Assembly (NCBI GenBank): GCA_964509425.1
Contig: CAZDWZ010000001.1
Coordinates: 248,001 to 312,000 of the forward strand
Length of the DNA stretch: 64,000 nt
DNA from: CAZDWZ01 sp964509425
GTDB taxonomy: Bacteria; Bdellovibrionota_C; UBA2361; SZUA-149; CAZDWZ01
Direction: 5' to 3'
The translations under genes and the position numbers were made by a program. Positions 7,785 to 16,217 of this stretch are shown here, piece by piece. Below the pieces are notes generated by a model. The model did not search any database, had not been told where the DNA came from, and worked only from the letters and a program-made list of their open reading frames with translations. Every line of letters starts with the position of its first letter. Position 1 is the first letter of the stretch.

Positions 7785-8747
7785 ATGTCACTCTGCAAAC
7801 TCTGCGACATCAAAGATTGGGACGATCCTGAATTCCGGGAGTTCGCACCCGCCATCATGGGCGGAGAGGCGGTGAGGCACCGGAAGCTTTGGGAGTTCAC
7901 TCAGGCCGTGCGAGCGCTGAAGCGCTTCGGGCTCCTGGACGATCGGGCGCATCTCTTATCCATAGCAGCAGGTACGGAGCGGGTGCTCTTTTACTTGGCG
8001 AATCACGTGCGCCGGATCATCGCCACGGATATCTACGGCCTCAGCTCGTTTTCAGACGAGGAAGCCACTCCGGAATTTCTCAAAGACACCGAGCCGTTTG
8101 CTCCCTATCCTTTTCGAAAGGATCATTTAAGCGCGTTGTCGATGGACGCGCTTCATCTTCGCTTCCCGGAAAATTCGATAGACGGGATTATCTCGCTTTC
8201 CTCGCTCGAGCACTTCGGCGGACTACAGGCAGCTCTGCGTTCTTTTATCGAGATCGAACGAGTGCTGAAACCCGGCGGAATAGCGGTGGTCGTAACCGAC
8301 TGCTCTTCAAATGATCGGGGAACGGACCAGGTCTTCACCAAGCGGGACATTCAGACCCTCCTCGAGCACACGAGCCTCCAGCCGGTTGATGAGATACTTT
8401 GGCAGCAAAGTCCGGAAGCGCAAAAAATCGTCACCGATATCAAGCGCGGGAATCTTCTGGAATTGCCCCACATCAATCTCCAAGTTTTCTCCTCGGTGTT
8501 CACCTCGATTTGCCTGGTACTCCGAAAACCAGGAGAATTCGTTTACACCGATCCGGCAGAGTTCGATGCCATGTATCAAGCTGTTGCGGGTCTTCCGTTC
8601 GAGCGAAGTTCGTTTCAGGCACCGATGAGCGATAAGCTCCGCGGGAAGACACGCTGCTTGCTCCGGCGAGTCGAAAGAAAAGTCGAGAAAATCCTTACAC
8701 TAACGAACTTTAATCTCCGTTCTGACTCTAAAATATCAGATGTTTGA
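7785..8747 (+). CDS. Class I SAM-dependent methyltransferase
   Basis: The 320-residue protein begins with a CxxC (LCKLCDIKDW) and continues with a divergent motif I, HLLSIAAGTERVLFYLA, followed by IATDIYG with the acidic residue that usually holds the SAM ribose. The block FPENSIDGIISLSSLEHFGG...ERVLKPGGIAVVVTDCS is the classic Methyltransf_11 motif IV-V region. The acceptor is unknown. No membrane segment is seen; the C-terminal 80 residues are basic. It is transcribed alone, divergent from the NadD-like gene and 98 bases before an exported protein gene. The ATG start at 7785 has no strong ribosome site. Confidence 0.83.
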   Translation: MSLCKLCDIKDWDDPEFREFAPAIMGGEAVRHRKLWEFTQAVRALKRFGLLDDRAHLLSIAAGTERVLFYLANHVRRIIATDIYGLSSFSDEEATPEFLKDTEPFAPYPFRKDHLSALSMDALHLRFPENSIDGIISLSSLEHFGGLQAALRSFIEIERVLKPGGIAVVVTDCSSNDRGTDQVFTKRDIQTLLEHTSLQPVDEILWQQSPEAQKIVTDIKRGNLLELPHINLQVFSSVFTSICLVLRKPGEFVYTDPAEFDAMYQAVAGLPFERSSFQAPMSDKLRGKTRCLLRRVERKVEKILTLTNFNLRSDSKISDV

Positions 8748-8845
8748 CTCTTCCCAGCACTGTAAGAACGCCCCATAACGGGAGTCTCTGCAGTGAATTC
8801 CTGGCTTGAATCGTACTAACTTTATTTTAAACGGATCGGTGTCAA

Positions 8846-9358
8846 ATGAAGAAACGGCTCTTATTTACGTTCCTCGTTCTCGCAAGCTTCCCCCTCTGCA
8901 GCATCAGTGCTTCCGCACAAGGGCTCGCGGAACGCCGCGCGCTGAAGGAATATCAAGAAAAAAAGTATCCCGACCTAAAGAAACAGATCGACGAAGCTGC
9001 CGGCTTTGACGTGAAAGTTTCGGTCGATTGGGACAAACTCGCGCTTCCTGGAAAGGCAGAACATTATCTTGAAGACGAATTTTTTACTCAGATCTACTTT
9101 GCGCCAACAATTGAAGCCCTGAAAAACATCACGAAAGATCAAATGGGCAAGGAATCTTTGAAAGGCAAGTTGAAAGAGATCGTTGTGACCTTCGACTCCG
9201 CCACCGCTCCGATATCCGATTACAAGTCAGGATGGCCGTTTGAGAACGGTATTCTCAAGATTAACTACGAGCCGTGGGTAAACTCAGGCGGACCGGGAAC
9301 TTCAAACTACGAAGAACGGGTCAAGGCAATTCAGAGCAACCTCGAAGAAAAACTGTAA
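8846..9358 (+). CDS. Exported protein of unknown function (170 aa)
   Basis: The N-terminus is a textbook signal peptide: KKR, then LLFTFLVLASFPLCSI, then SASAQ as the likely cleavage site. The mature part (about 146 residues) is charged and mixed alpha/beta, with a segment AERRALKEYQEKKYPDLKKQID predicted as helix and a tail rich in glycine, asparagine and tryptophan (GWPFENG, EPWVNSGGPG). There is no cysteine in the mature chain. I recognise no family. It lies between a methyltransferase gene and another exported protein on the same strand, and a GC-rich hairpin follows its stop codon. Confidence 0.75.
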   Translation: MKKRLLFTFLVLASFPLCSISASAQGLAERRALKEYQEKKYPDLKKQIDEAAGFDVKVSVDWDKLALPGKAEHYLEDEFFTQIYFAPTIEALKNITKDQMGKESLKGKLKEIVVTFDSATAPISDYKSGWPFENGILKINYEPWVNSGGPGTSNYEERVKAIQSNLEEKL

Positions 9359-9390
9359 TCTTTAGTTTCTCCTGGTTTTTGAGGACTAAG

Positions 9391-9429
9391 GCGGCGCGGA
9401 AGAGCGTTTCAGCATCTCTCCCGCGCCGC
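9391..9429 (+). terminator. GC-rich hairpin after the 170-aa exported protein gene
   Basis: GCGGCGCGG (9391-9399) pairs perfectly with CCGCGCCGC (9421-9429). The inner bases AGAG and CTCT extend the stem past one A/C mismatch, leaving an 11-base loop. It lies 32 bases after the stop codon at 9358. Only TT follows the stem, so if it terminates transcription it does so without a proper U-run. Confidence 0.5.
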
Positions 9430-9488
9430 TTAATCCTCCGACGGTGAATTTCTCCGACACTCCACGCAAAGCGAAAGCACCCACACAG

Positions 9489-10220
9489 ATGAAAATTACA
9501 CCACTTCTGCTCGCCACCGGTATTGCATCGGCAATTGTTCTCGGACCTGAGGCTCCGGCGCTGGCCGCCCCGGAAACGGCGTCATCGATCATCGATGCTC
9601 GTTCGATTCCCGACACTCTCGAATTGGTGCAGTCACCGGCGAACTCGCCGGATCCGGCGGTCGTTCGTGTCGTGCTGAAGAATGGGCATAGCTTTGAAGG
9701 AAGCATCACCGAGTACTCAAGAGATCGATCCGTCTGTGCGATGAGGGATCACTCCGGAAAGACCACGATGATTAACCCCGGAGACATCTCAGCGGTGACA
9801 CTGCTCCATTCTGGAAACGCCAAGAGTAGGCTTCTGGGAGGCAAGATTTTTCGTGAAGGGAGCGAAGCTCCTACGTTAATTGCGCTCCGACGAGAAGCGG
9901 AACGGCTTAGTTCCCGATTTAGCATGAAGGTCGCCGTGTTGCTCCCGGCAAATGAGTCCGACAATCTCGACTGCCGTTTCTCATATGGGAAAATGCTTGG
10001 CGCGTTGGAATCCGCTCTTGTCGAGGTAACAAAAGACGCGGCGGGCAAAACGGCCCTTGCGAAGTTCGCAAACGGCGTCACGGTGGAAGACGCAAAGGAA
10101 GATTCGGTGCTCTCGGTGACAGCGCACCAGAATCTGCTGAACGTGCGGTTCGACTGCCGGAAACCACTTGTAGAGGGTTACATCGCAGCGCTGAACAAAG
10201 CGCTCAGCGACGTGCTTTAA
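9489..10220 (+). CDS. Exported protein with a possible small-barrel (LSm/SH3-like) segment
   Basis: Starting at ATG 9489 gives 243 residues with a signal peptide (MKITPLLLATGIASAIVLG, then alanine-rich APALAAPETA). A GTG at 9444 would add 15 residues and spoil the signal peptide. Residues of about 60-115 (VVLKNGHSFEGSITEYSRD...TTMINPGDISAVTLLHSG) look like a small five-stranded barrel of LSm or SH3 type, because they follow the pattern L-x-NG-x-x-x-x-G-x-(I/V)...I-x-x-x-x-I. The rest is helical with one late AHQNLLNVRFDCRK segment. No named family. It lies between two other exported proteins on the same strand. Confidence 0.68.
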   Translation: MKITPLLLATGIASAIVLGPEAPALAAPETASSIIDARSIPDTLELVQSPANSPDPAVVRVVLKNGHSFEGSITEYSRDRSVCAMRDHSGKTTMINPGDISAVTLLHSGNAKSRLLGGKIFREGSEAPTLIALRREAERLSSRFSMKVAVLLPANESDNLDCRFSYGKMLGALESALVEVTKDAAGKTALAKFANGVTVEDAKEDSVLSVTAHQNLLNVRFDCRKPLVEGYIAALNKALSDVL

Positions 10221-10287
10221 CGCACTTGCTTGATCTCTCGCGGAAATCAGGGGAGAGTAAGTTCGTTAAATCTCAACGGAGGCTTCC

Positions 10288-10719
10288 ATGATCAAGAAAT
10301 TCTCCCGCGTTTACGCCGGATGCACCGCAGTGCTTGCCGGAGTTCTTTTCCTCACTGTCACCGGTTGCTCAAGCACCAAGGGCTATGACGGCGTTCCTGG
10401 TCAAGGCGTGCAAGTTGCAAACGTCCGAGGGAATGGTTGCACATTCAACGCCGTGAACGGAAAGAATCTCGGCTCATTAGTCTCCTCCGTGGAAATCCTT
10501 CCGGGAAAGAATGAGATAGTGCTGACCGTCGACGCTTCGAACTTCAACTCTCGCGGACCGTCGGACCCAACTTTCAAGCTCATCATGGATGCACAGCCGG
10601 GGGTGAATTATGTGGTCACCGGGCGTCGAGGTGAAGGTCGCCTCTGCGCGTTTCCAATTATCCCGGATAGCGGCGAGCCGGATTTTCATCACGCAGCAGG
10701 TTGCATCGTAAGGGAATAG
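10288..10719 (+). CDS. Predicted lipoprotein (143 aa)
   Basis: A signal peptide (KKFSR, then a hydrophobic stretch AVLAGVLFLTV) ends in the lipobox VTGC, so C27 would be acylated after cleavage. The following residues, SSTKG, contain no aspartate at +2, which by the E. coli rule would favour outer-membrane sorting. The mature domain of about 116 residues is glycine- and valine-rich, probably beta-sheet, with three further cysteines (including one near the C-terminus) and a motif PGKNEIVLTVDA. Ribosome site GGAGG precedes the start (ACGGAGGCTTCC then ATG). Function unknown; it follows two other exported proteins and is convergent with a glycosyltransferase. Confidence 0.78.
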   Translation: MIKKFSRVYAGCTAVLAGVLFLTVTGCSSTKGYDGVPGQGVQVANVRGNGCTFNAVNGKNLGSLVSSVEILPGKNEIVLTVDASNFNSRGPSDPTFKLIMDAQPGVNYVVTGRRGEGRLCAFPIIPDSGEPDFHHAAGCIVRE

Positions 10720-10733
10720 CGCGTGCTATTCCC
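10712..10733. terminator. Perfect hairpin spanning the end of a convergent gene pair
   Basis: GGGAATAGC (10712-10720) and GCTATTCCC (10725-10733) form a 9-base-pair stem with the 4-base loop GCGT. The stop codon of the lipoprotein gene (TAG, 10717-10719) lies in the left arm and the end of the opposite glycosyltransferase gene in the right arm. No T-run follows on either strand. The layout matches the hairpin at 3900-3925. Confidence 0.5.
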
Positions 10734-11451
10734 GGGCAAGTATCGCCGACCGTGAGGCGAAGCGCGTCTTGAATCCGATGTAAAAGAAACGCCAGTGCTC
10801 GAAGAGCGAGTTGTGTGACTCGCCTTCCGCACGGGCAACCCAGGGCGTCGGCACTTCGATGACTTTTGTCCCGAGCCGGAGCGGCTTGACGAGTGTCTCC
10901 ATCATCAGCTCGTGGCGAATGCCCTCCCAACGAATCTTTCGCACGAGATCCATCGGCAGTATTCGGAAACCAAACGTGAGGTCCGTCGCGGAAGTCCAAT
11001 ACAATACACGAAAAAACTTCTGAAAGATCTTGTTTGCGATGAGCTTCATCGGGTCGTAGCCAGAGAATCTTGCTCCCCCGAGCCAGCGTGACGCCGCCAC
11101 GACAGCGTTCGGCTCACGCTCGATCACGTTAAGCATTACCGGAACCGTCGCCGGATCGGTTTCAAGGTCACTCGACATTACGAGCACGTGAGAGCCTCGC
11201 ACGGCATCGAAGCCATCGCGCATGGCTCCCCCAAGAAACGGCAGAGATTGAAATAAAAGCCGATATCGCTCTGGATCTCTCTCCGTCCAGCGCTTTGCGA
11301 TCCCGAGACTCTCTGCCGTGGTTTTCTCGCAGACGATGAGAATATATTCGCCAATCGATCTGGAAGAAGACGCTTCGACATCCACGAGCGTTTTCTCGAG
11401 GGAAGCGGTCTCGTCGATAATTGGCAGTAATACGGAGATTGAAATACCCAT
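10726..11451 (-). CDS. GT2-family glycosyltransferase without membrane anchor
   Basis: From the ATG at 11451 the product has 241 residues and starts at the catalytic domain: ISVLLPIIDETASLEKTL, then IGEYILIVCEKTT, FLGGAMRDGFDAVRGSHVLVMSSDLETDP. The SSDLETDP takes the place of the DGDLQxxP metal motif in dolichol/polyprenyl-phosphate sugar transferases. The C-terminal part keeps FRVLYWTSATDLTFGFR and a tryptophan-rich end (HWRFFYIGFKTRF), but there are no clear transmembrane helices. It probably transfers a sugar to a polyprenyl phosphate or glycan. A further 16 codons upstream are open but lie before the fold. It is convergent with the lipoprotein gene. Confidence 0.8.
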   Translation of the reverse strand: MGISISVLLPIIDETASLEKTLVDVEASSSRSIGEYILIVCEKTTAESLGIAKRWTERDPERYRLLFQSLPFLGGAMRDGFDAVRGSHVLVMSSDLETDPATVPVMLNVIEREPNAVVAASRWLGGARFSGYDPMKLIANKIFQKFFRVLYWTSATDLTFGFRILPMDLVRKIRWEGIRHELMMETLVKPLRLGTKVIEVPTPWVARAEGESHNSLFEHWRFFYIGFKTRFASRSAILARE

Positions 11452-11710
11452 GGAATTAGGCAGCAACCGGGTCCACAGCAACCTTGAGCGGGAAAACATT
11501 CAATACTGAGCTTTCCATTGAAACATCCAGAAGCCGTGTGACATCCACAATTCGAACGACCGAGACCTACTTTTCATTTATATTCACGCTCGAGGCGACA
11601 CCAAAATATGCCCGCGTCTCCATCGAGTCGGGATCTATCAAAGTGTCTAGCCGACGATTGAACATAGTGTAGATGTCGAACGCGACGCAGGCCATTCAAA
11701 AATTGAGTTT

Positions 11711-14458
11711 ATGAGTAATCTCAGAGACACCGTCCGCCTTCTAGGCAAACAACTCGGATTAATAATCAACGAACAAGCGGGAAAGGAAGTCTTTAATCTC
11801 GAGGAGGATATCCGAATTACCGCGAGAGAGCTCAGAACGACTTTCTCGCCTGAGTTGGAAACCAGACTGATCTCGCTGACCTCCGGTCTGCGGCCAGAGA
11901 CCGCATTTCAGGTGCTCCGTGCGTTCACCATCTACTTCCAACTCGTGAACCTCGCGGAATTTCACGAGAGCGTGCAGAAAAGTCTCGAGCAGCGAAAACA
12001 CCAAAGTCTTCCGCCGGCAAGCGCGAGTGTGCGAGATGCAATCTACCGGCTTCGAGAGGCAGGCAAGTCAAAGTCCGAGATTTGCGCTCTCCTCGAGAGG
12101 GTGCTCGTCATGCCTGTATTTACGGCACACCCAACAGAGGCCAAGCGCCGAACAGTGCTTGGTCTTCTTCGGCGAATCTCTAAAGCATGGGATCTCTACG
12201 TCGGAGACGAGTCCACCGAGGGGGAACGCACCGAGCTGCTTCAGCGAATCGATGCTGAGCTCGCCGTGCTCTGGCAGACGGACGAGGTCCGCACGGTAAA
12301 ACCAAGGGTTGTTGACGAAGTAAAGAACGGACTCTTCTATTTTGACTCGGTGCTTATCGACGTTCTTCCACAATTCTACTATCAACTTTCAGCCGCGCTC
12401 AAAGAGTTCTTCCCCGACGAACCCGAGACAGTATTGCCGACGGTTCTTCGATTCGGGAGCTGGATTGGAGGGGATCGGGATGGAAACGAATTTGTTCTCC
12501 CCGAAACGAGCTATGAAAGTTTAGCACTCCAGCGAGAAGTTATTCTCGGCGCCTATCTGGAACGACTGATCCATCTCATTCCCCGTTTGAGTCAATCCGT
12601 TTATCGCGCGAGTTTCTCGGAGGGTTTAAAATCGGCCGTTGAAAACGCGAGGAAACGTTGGCCTGAGCTGGAAAAATCAATAGCGCTGTTCCAGCAGGAG
12701 CACGAGCCTTACCGGCAGATGCTCACCGTCATGACCTCAAGACTGCGAAGCACACTCCGCACTCCTGGGTCCGACCAAGTGTACCGGAATGCAGAGGAGC
12801 TGATTTTCGATCTCGAGCTGATTCGGAAGAGCTTGACAGAAAACAGCGGGGAAAGAATAGCACAGGCGGCACTCGATCCGCTTATTTGGCAGGTTCGAGT
12901 TTTCGGGTTTCATTTGGCGACCTTGGATGTTCGAGAGCACAGCAGCAAACACCGCGCCGCACTCGAAGAAATTCTTAAAGACGTCGATCTCATCTCGAGG
13001 CCTTTCAACGAAATGTCAGAGGAGGAGCGATGTGCGCTCCTCTCCAGAGAGATCATCAATCCTCGGCCCTTTATTCCATGGAATCGAGCATTCACTCCGG
13101 AGACAAAGCGCGTGATGAATCTATTCACCTCGATTCGGCAAGCACACGCTGACTTTGGAAAGGCCGCTATCGAGAACTACATTATCAGCATGTCCGAGCA
13201 ACCCAGCGACATACTCGCCGTATTGCTCTTCGCGAAAGAAGCCGAGATATGCCGATCCAACGATTCGGGGAACTTGGAAAGTGATCTGAATATCGTCCCG
13301 CTTTTCGAGACGATCGAAGATTTAAAGCGGGCACCGTCAGTGATGAGAACGCTTTTCCAGACGCCGGGTTATCGAAAGCATCTCGAGTCGAGGGGTCATC
13401 TTCAAGAAATCATGCTCGGGTACAGCGATTCGAATAAAGACGGCGGGTACTTCGCATCACATTGGTCTCTGTACACCGCGCAGCGCGATCTCACAAAGCT
13501 TTCGGACGAGTTCGGAGTTACTCTTAGAATTTTTCACGGACGAGGCGGCACAACCAGTCGTGGAGGCGGTGGTCCACTGAACCGTGCGATCCTTGCCCAG
13601 CCCCGGGGAAGCGTACGGGGTGCGATCCGAGTAACGGAGCAAGGCGAAATGATTGCATCCAACTATTCACATCCGGAGCTCGCTCGCCGAAACCTCGAAG
13701 AGTTTTTTCATGCCACGGTTTTGGCATCGGCGAAGCTACTCCCCGAAGATGAAAAACCTGAATGGTTGGCGATTATGGCGGAACTGTCGGCTCGATCGTT
13801 TAGCTACTATCGCGAGTTCGTCGAGGCGAATGATTTCCCGAAATTCTTCGAAACCGCAACTCCGATAAACGAGCTGGGAACTCTCAACATCGGCTCCCGC
13901 CCGGCAAAACGCGGAGGTGCGAAGACGATTGCCGACTTGAGGGCGATTCCTTGGGTATTCAGCTGGACCCAAAACCGTTGTATTTTCCCAACATGGTATG
14001 GAGTCGGAAAAGCCCTCACTTCCGTGATCGAGCAGCATCCCAATGGGTTGCGTTCGCTGCAAGACATGTACAAGGAATGGCGATTCTTCAATACTGTGAT
14101 CTCTAACTGCGAAATGACCTTGGCAAAGGCAGATCGATCCATCATGCGGCAATATTGCGAGCTGGTGAACGACAAATCGGTAGCCGAAAAGTTCTTGCCG
14201 CTCCTTGAAGACGAGCTGGACAGAACCGTTCTCGCAGTGCTGAAGGTAACGCAGCAGGCTGAGCTGCTTGATTCAAATCCGACGCTTCGCGAAACTCTCT
14301 TTATTCGGTCTCACTATCTCGACCCGCTCAGCTATATTCAAGTTGATCTCTTAAAACGATTCCGGGCGGGCGAAAGCGAGCCGGATCGGGAAGCGCTCCT
14401 CCGCGCCATCCAACTGAGCATCAGCGGAATTGCGAGTGGAATGAAAAACACGGGATAA
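11711..14458 (+). CDS. ppc: Phosphoenolpyruvate carboxylase
   Basis: This 915-residue enzyme adds bicarbonate to phosphoenolpyruvate, yielding oxaloacetate for the TCA cycle. The family signatures are intact: VFTAHPTEAKRRT, whose histidine is residue 140; GGDRDGNEFV; GYSDSNKDGGY with the active-site lysine; and the glycine-rich FHGRGGTTSRGGGG loop followed by LAQPRGS and RVTEQGEMI. The C-terminus ends in the conserved MKNTG. Length is that of a standard bacterial enzyme. It is a single gene flanked on both sides by opposite-strand glycosyltransferases. The ATG at 11711 has only a weak purine stretch before it, so translation may rely on an A/T-rich leader. Confidence 0.98.
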   Translation: MSNLRDTVRLLGKQLGLIINEQAGKEVFNLEEDIRITARELRTTFSPELETRLISLTSGLRPETAFQVLRAFTIYFQLVNLAEFHESVQKSLEQRKHQSLPPASASVRDAIYRLREAGKSKSEICALLERVLVMPVFTAHPTEAKRRTVLGLLRRISKAWDLYVGDESTEGERTELLQRIDAELAVLWQTDEVRTVKPRVVDEVKNGLFYFDSVLIDVLPQFYYQLSAALKEFFPDEPETVLPTVLRFGSWIGGDRDGNEFVLPETSYESLALQREVILGAYLERLIHLIPRLSQSVYRASFSEGLKSAVENARKRWPELEKSIALFQQEHEPYRQMLTVMTSRLRSTLRTPGSDQVYRNAEELIFDLELIRKSLTENSGERIAQAALDPLIWQVRVFGFHLATLDVREHSSKHRAALEEILKDVDLISRPFNEMSEEERCALLSREIINPRPFIPWNRAFTPETKRVMNLFTSIRQAHADFGKAAIENYIISMSEQPSDILAVLLFAKEAEICRSNDSGNLESDLNIVPLFETIEDLKRAPSVMRTLFQTPGYRKHLESRGHLQEIMLGYSDSNKDGGYFASHWSLYTAQRDLTKLSDEFGVTLRIFHGRGGTTSRGGGGPLNRAILAQPRGSVRGAIRVTEQGEMIASNYSHPELARRNLEEFFHATVLASAKLLPEDEKPEWLAIMAELSARSFSYYREFVEANDFPKFFETATPINELGTLNIGSRPAKRGGAKTIADLRAIPWVFSWTQNRCIFPTWYGVGKALTSVIEQHPNGLRSLQDMYKEWRFFNTVISNCEMTLAKADRSIMRQYCELVNDKSVAEKFLPLLEDELDRTVLAVLKVTQQAELLDSNPTLRETLFIRSHYLDPLSYIQVDLLKRFRAGESEPDREALLRAIQLSISGIASGMKNTG

Positions 14459-14491
14459 AGAATCGTCTAAGAATGCTTTTCGTCGCGCTTT

Positions 14492-16063
14492 CTAAGGAGT
14501 GACAGTTCCTTCGTGGTCCCAATGAAATCGGTAGATTTCGATGTTTCCAAAGTAGCGAAGGGATTGTGAGCCAACGAGTTTCGCGTGTTTGCCAAGAACC
14601 TCATCAAGCTCTGCTTTGGGAAGGTGCAAATCGTTGTACCACGCCGTGTCTCTCTTCCCGGCTTGGAAGAAATACCGGATGTGGTTATCGATGATGAAGA
14701 CATCGGGACGGAGGAAACGGAAGGCTCCTTCGAGGTCGGTATTTCTGGTATTCGCCGTCGCCTTGAGCCCTTCCCACGTTATGAACTTTCGTTTCTGTTC
14801 ACCGAGCCAGAAAACCTGCGGTCCGATTACCGACTCTCCTGGCAAGAGTTTCTCAGAAACAAACTCCTGCGCCAACTCTGCCACGAGGTAGGCATTCCAG
14901 TAGAACTTGAGCGGCAAGTAACAATTCTGATAGGCCCCCCAGAGCACGAGCGCACCGGCTAATCCCCCGGATGCGTATCGTTGAATCAATCTGCCTCGCC
15001 GCGTCTTACGTCCCCACTGAAAAAGCTGCACGACTAACGGCAGCGCCAAAAGGTCGAGTGTCGGGGAAATCATGATGAAGTTGAACAACATCGGATCGCG
15101 AATAACAAAGAGACATGACAGGAACGAGAGCGTGGCAAAAAGAACGAGCTTCCGTGTTCGCCTCGTTCCCCAAATAAGCCCATACAAAATTCCCGCGAAT
15201 GGGAGGAAAACAGTCGATTGCCGCATCTGCATTCGCTCGTCCCAGAGTAATCTGAGCGATCGCCAAACAATTGAACCCTGCCCGTCAATCAAAGGCGGCG
15301 TTCGATTACTTCCGGCGTGCATCTTCCAGGTCGCGAAGAAGCTGTGCGGATCGGGAAGAATTTGTGCGGCAACGTAGACAAGGCAGCCAGCCGCGTAGGC
15401 AAGAATCAGAACGTATAACTCCCGCCATCGAAAGATTTTCCACCCTCTAAAAGTTAATAAGAAGAGTGCAATGATCATCGGCGCAACCAGTGCGCGAAGA
15501 TGAAACGAGAGTGCAAGCCCTGCAAGGAATCCGGGAAGCACCGCAGGAAATCGGACTCTTCGAGTTGCCAGCAGCGAAACACTCCAAATCACCAGAGCGC
15601 TCGCGATGATATCGGGCCTTGCGACATGTGCAGCAAAGAGAAAGGGTTGGGACAGTCCCGTCACCACGAGCGCGGCCATCTGTCCTCGGCGACCATAGAA
15701 ATATCCTCCGAGACGCATCATCGCGAACAGTAGGAGAAGGCCCGAGCAAAAGCTCACCATTCGGAGAGCAAGCAAATCGACCGAACCCACGAGGAAGGTT
15801 GGAACGGCGTACACCGCTATAGGCAGAAGCGGAAAGACTGCCCAAGGCCGCGGCACATCGACGCGATACCCTTCATCGAGAACACTAAAAGGGTGTCCGT
15901 TCTCGAGAAGAGACACCGCGCGCGCACCGTTCCAAGGCTCATCAGCCCAGGGCTCCGGGTAGTGTATCAGCGTGGCAAAATGGAGAATGACCAGGGCACA
16001 AAAACACAACGCCACGGGAAAATTTCGATTTCGATAAAACGGCGTTTGTCGCATATCGTTCAT
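14492..16063 (-). CDS. Polytopic GT39/GT83-type glycosyltransferase
   Basis: The 523-residue protein has about ten hydrophobic segments. After the first of these comes a short periplasmic loop with WADEPWNGARAVSLLENG. The D-E pair in this first loop is the catalytic acidic motif of protein-mannosyltransferase/ArnT-like enzymes, which take a sugar from a polyprenyl-phosphate donor. Later helices carry typical HVARPDIIASALVIWSVSLL. The C-terminal soluble part (about 130 residues) lies outside the membrane. The acceptor could be lipid A, a protein or a glycan. It is convergent with ppc and divergent from a GT87-like gene, with the beta-helix gene beyond, suggesting cell-surface glycan work. Confidence 0.8.
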   Translation of the reverse strand: MNDMRQTPFYRNRNFPVALCFCALVILHFATLIHYPEPWADEPWNGARAVSLLENGHPFSVLDEGYRVDVPRPWAVFPLLPIAVYAVPTFLVGSVDLLALRMVSFCSGLLLLFAMMRLGGYFYGRRGQMAALVVTGLSQPFLFAAHVARPDIIASALVIWSVSLLATRRVRFPAVLPGFLAGLALSFHLRALVAPMIIALFLLTFRGWKIFRWRELYVLILAYAAGCLVYVAAQILPDPHSFFATWKMHAGSNRTPPLIDGQGSIVWRSLRLLWDERMQMRQSTVFLPFAGILYGLIWGTRRTRKLVLFATLSFLSCLFVIRDPMLFNFIMISPTLDLLALPLVVQLFQWGRKTRRGRLIQRYASGGLAGALVLWGAYQNCYLPLKFYWNAYLVAELAQEFVSEKLLPGESVIGPQVFWLGEQKRKFITWEGLKATANTRNTDLEGAFRFLRPDVFIIDNHIRYFFQAGKRDTAWYNDLHLPKAELDEVLGKHAKLVGSQSLRYFGNIEIYRFHWDHEGTVTP

Positions 16064-16217
16064 ATGTAAATCAGGACTGGTGCCGAGCTTCGCACTTGCC
16101 GGAGCATCCGGCAGCAGACGAAAATAAGCTCTACACAGTCCAGTGCTTTCAGAGAAATAAAATCAGCAATCGTCTCACCTTTCGCGACATCAAAAGGCAA
16201 TATCTTTCAGGAGGAAT

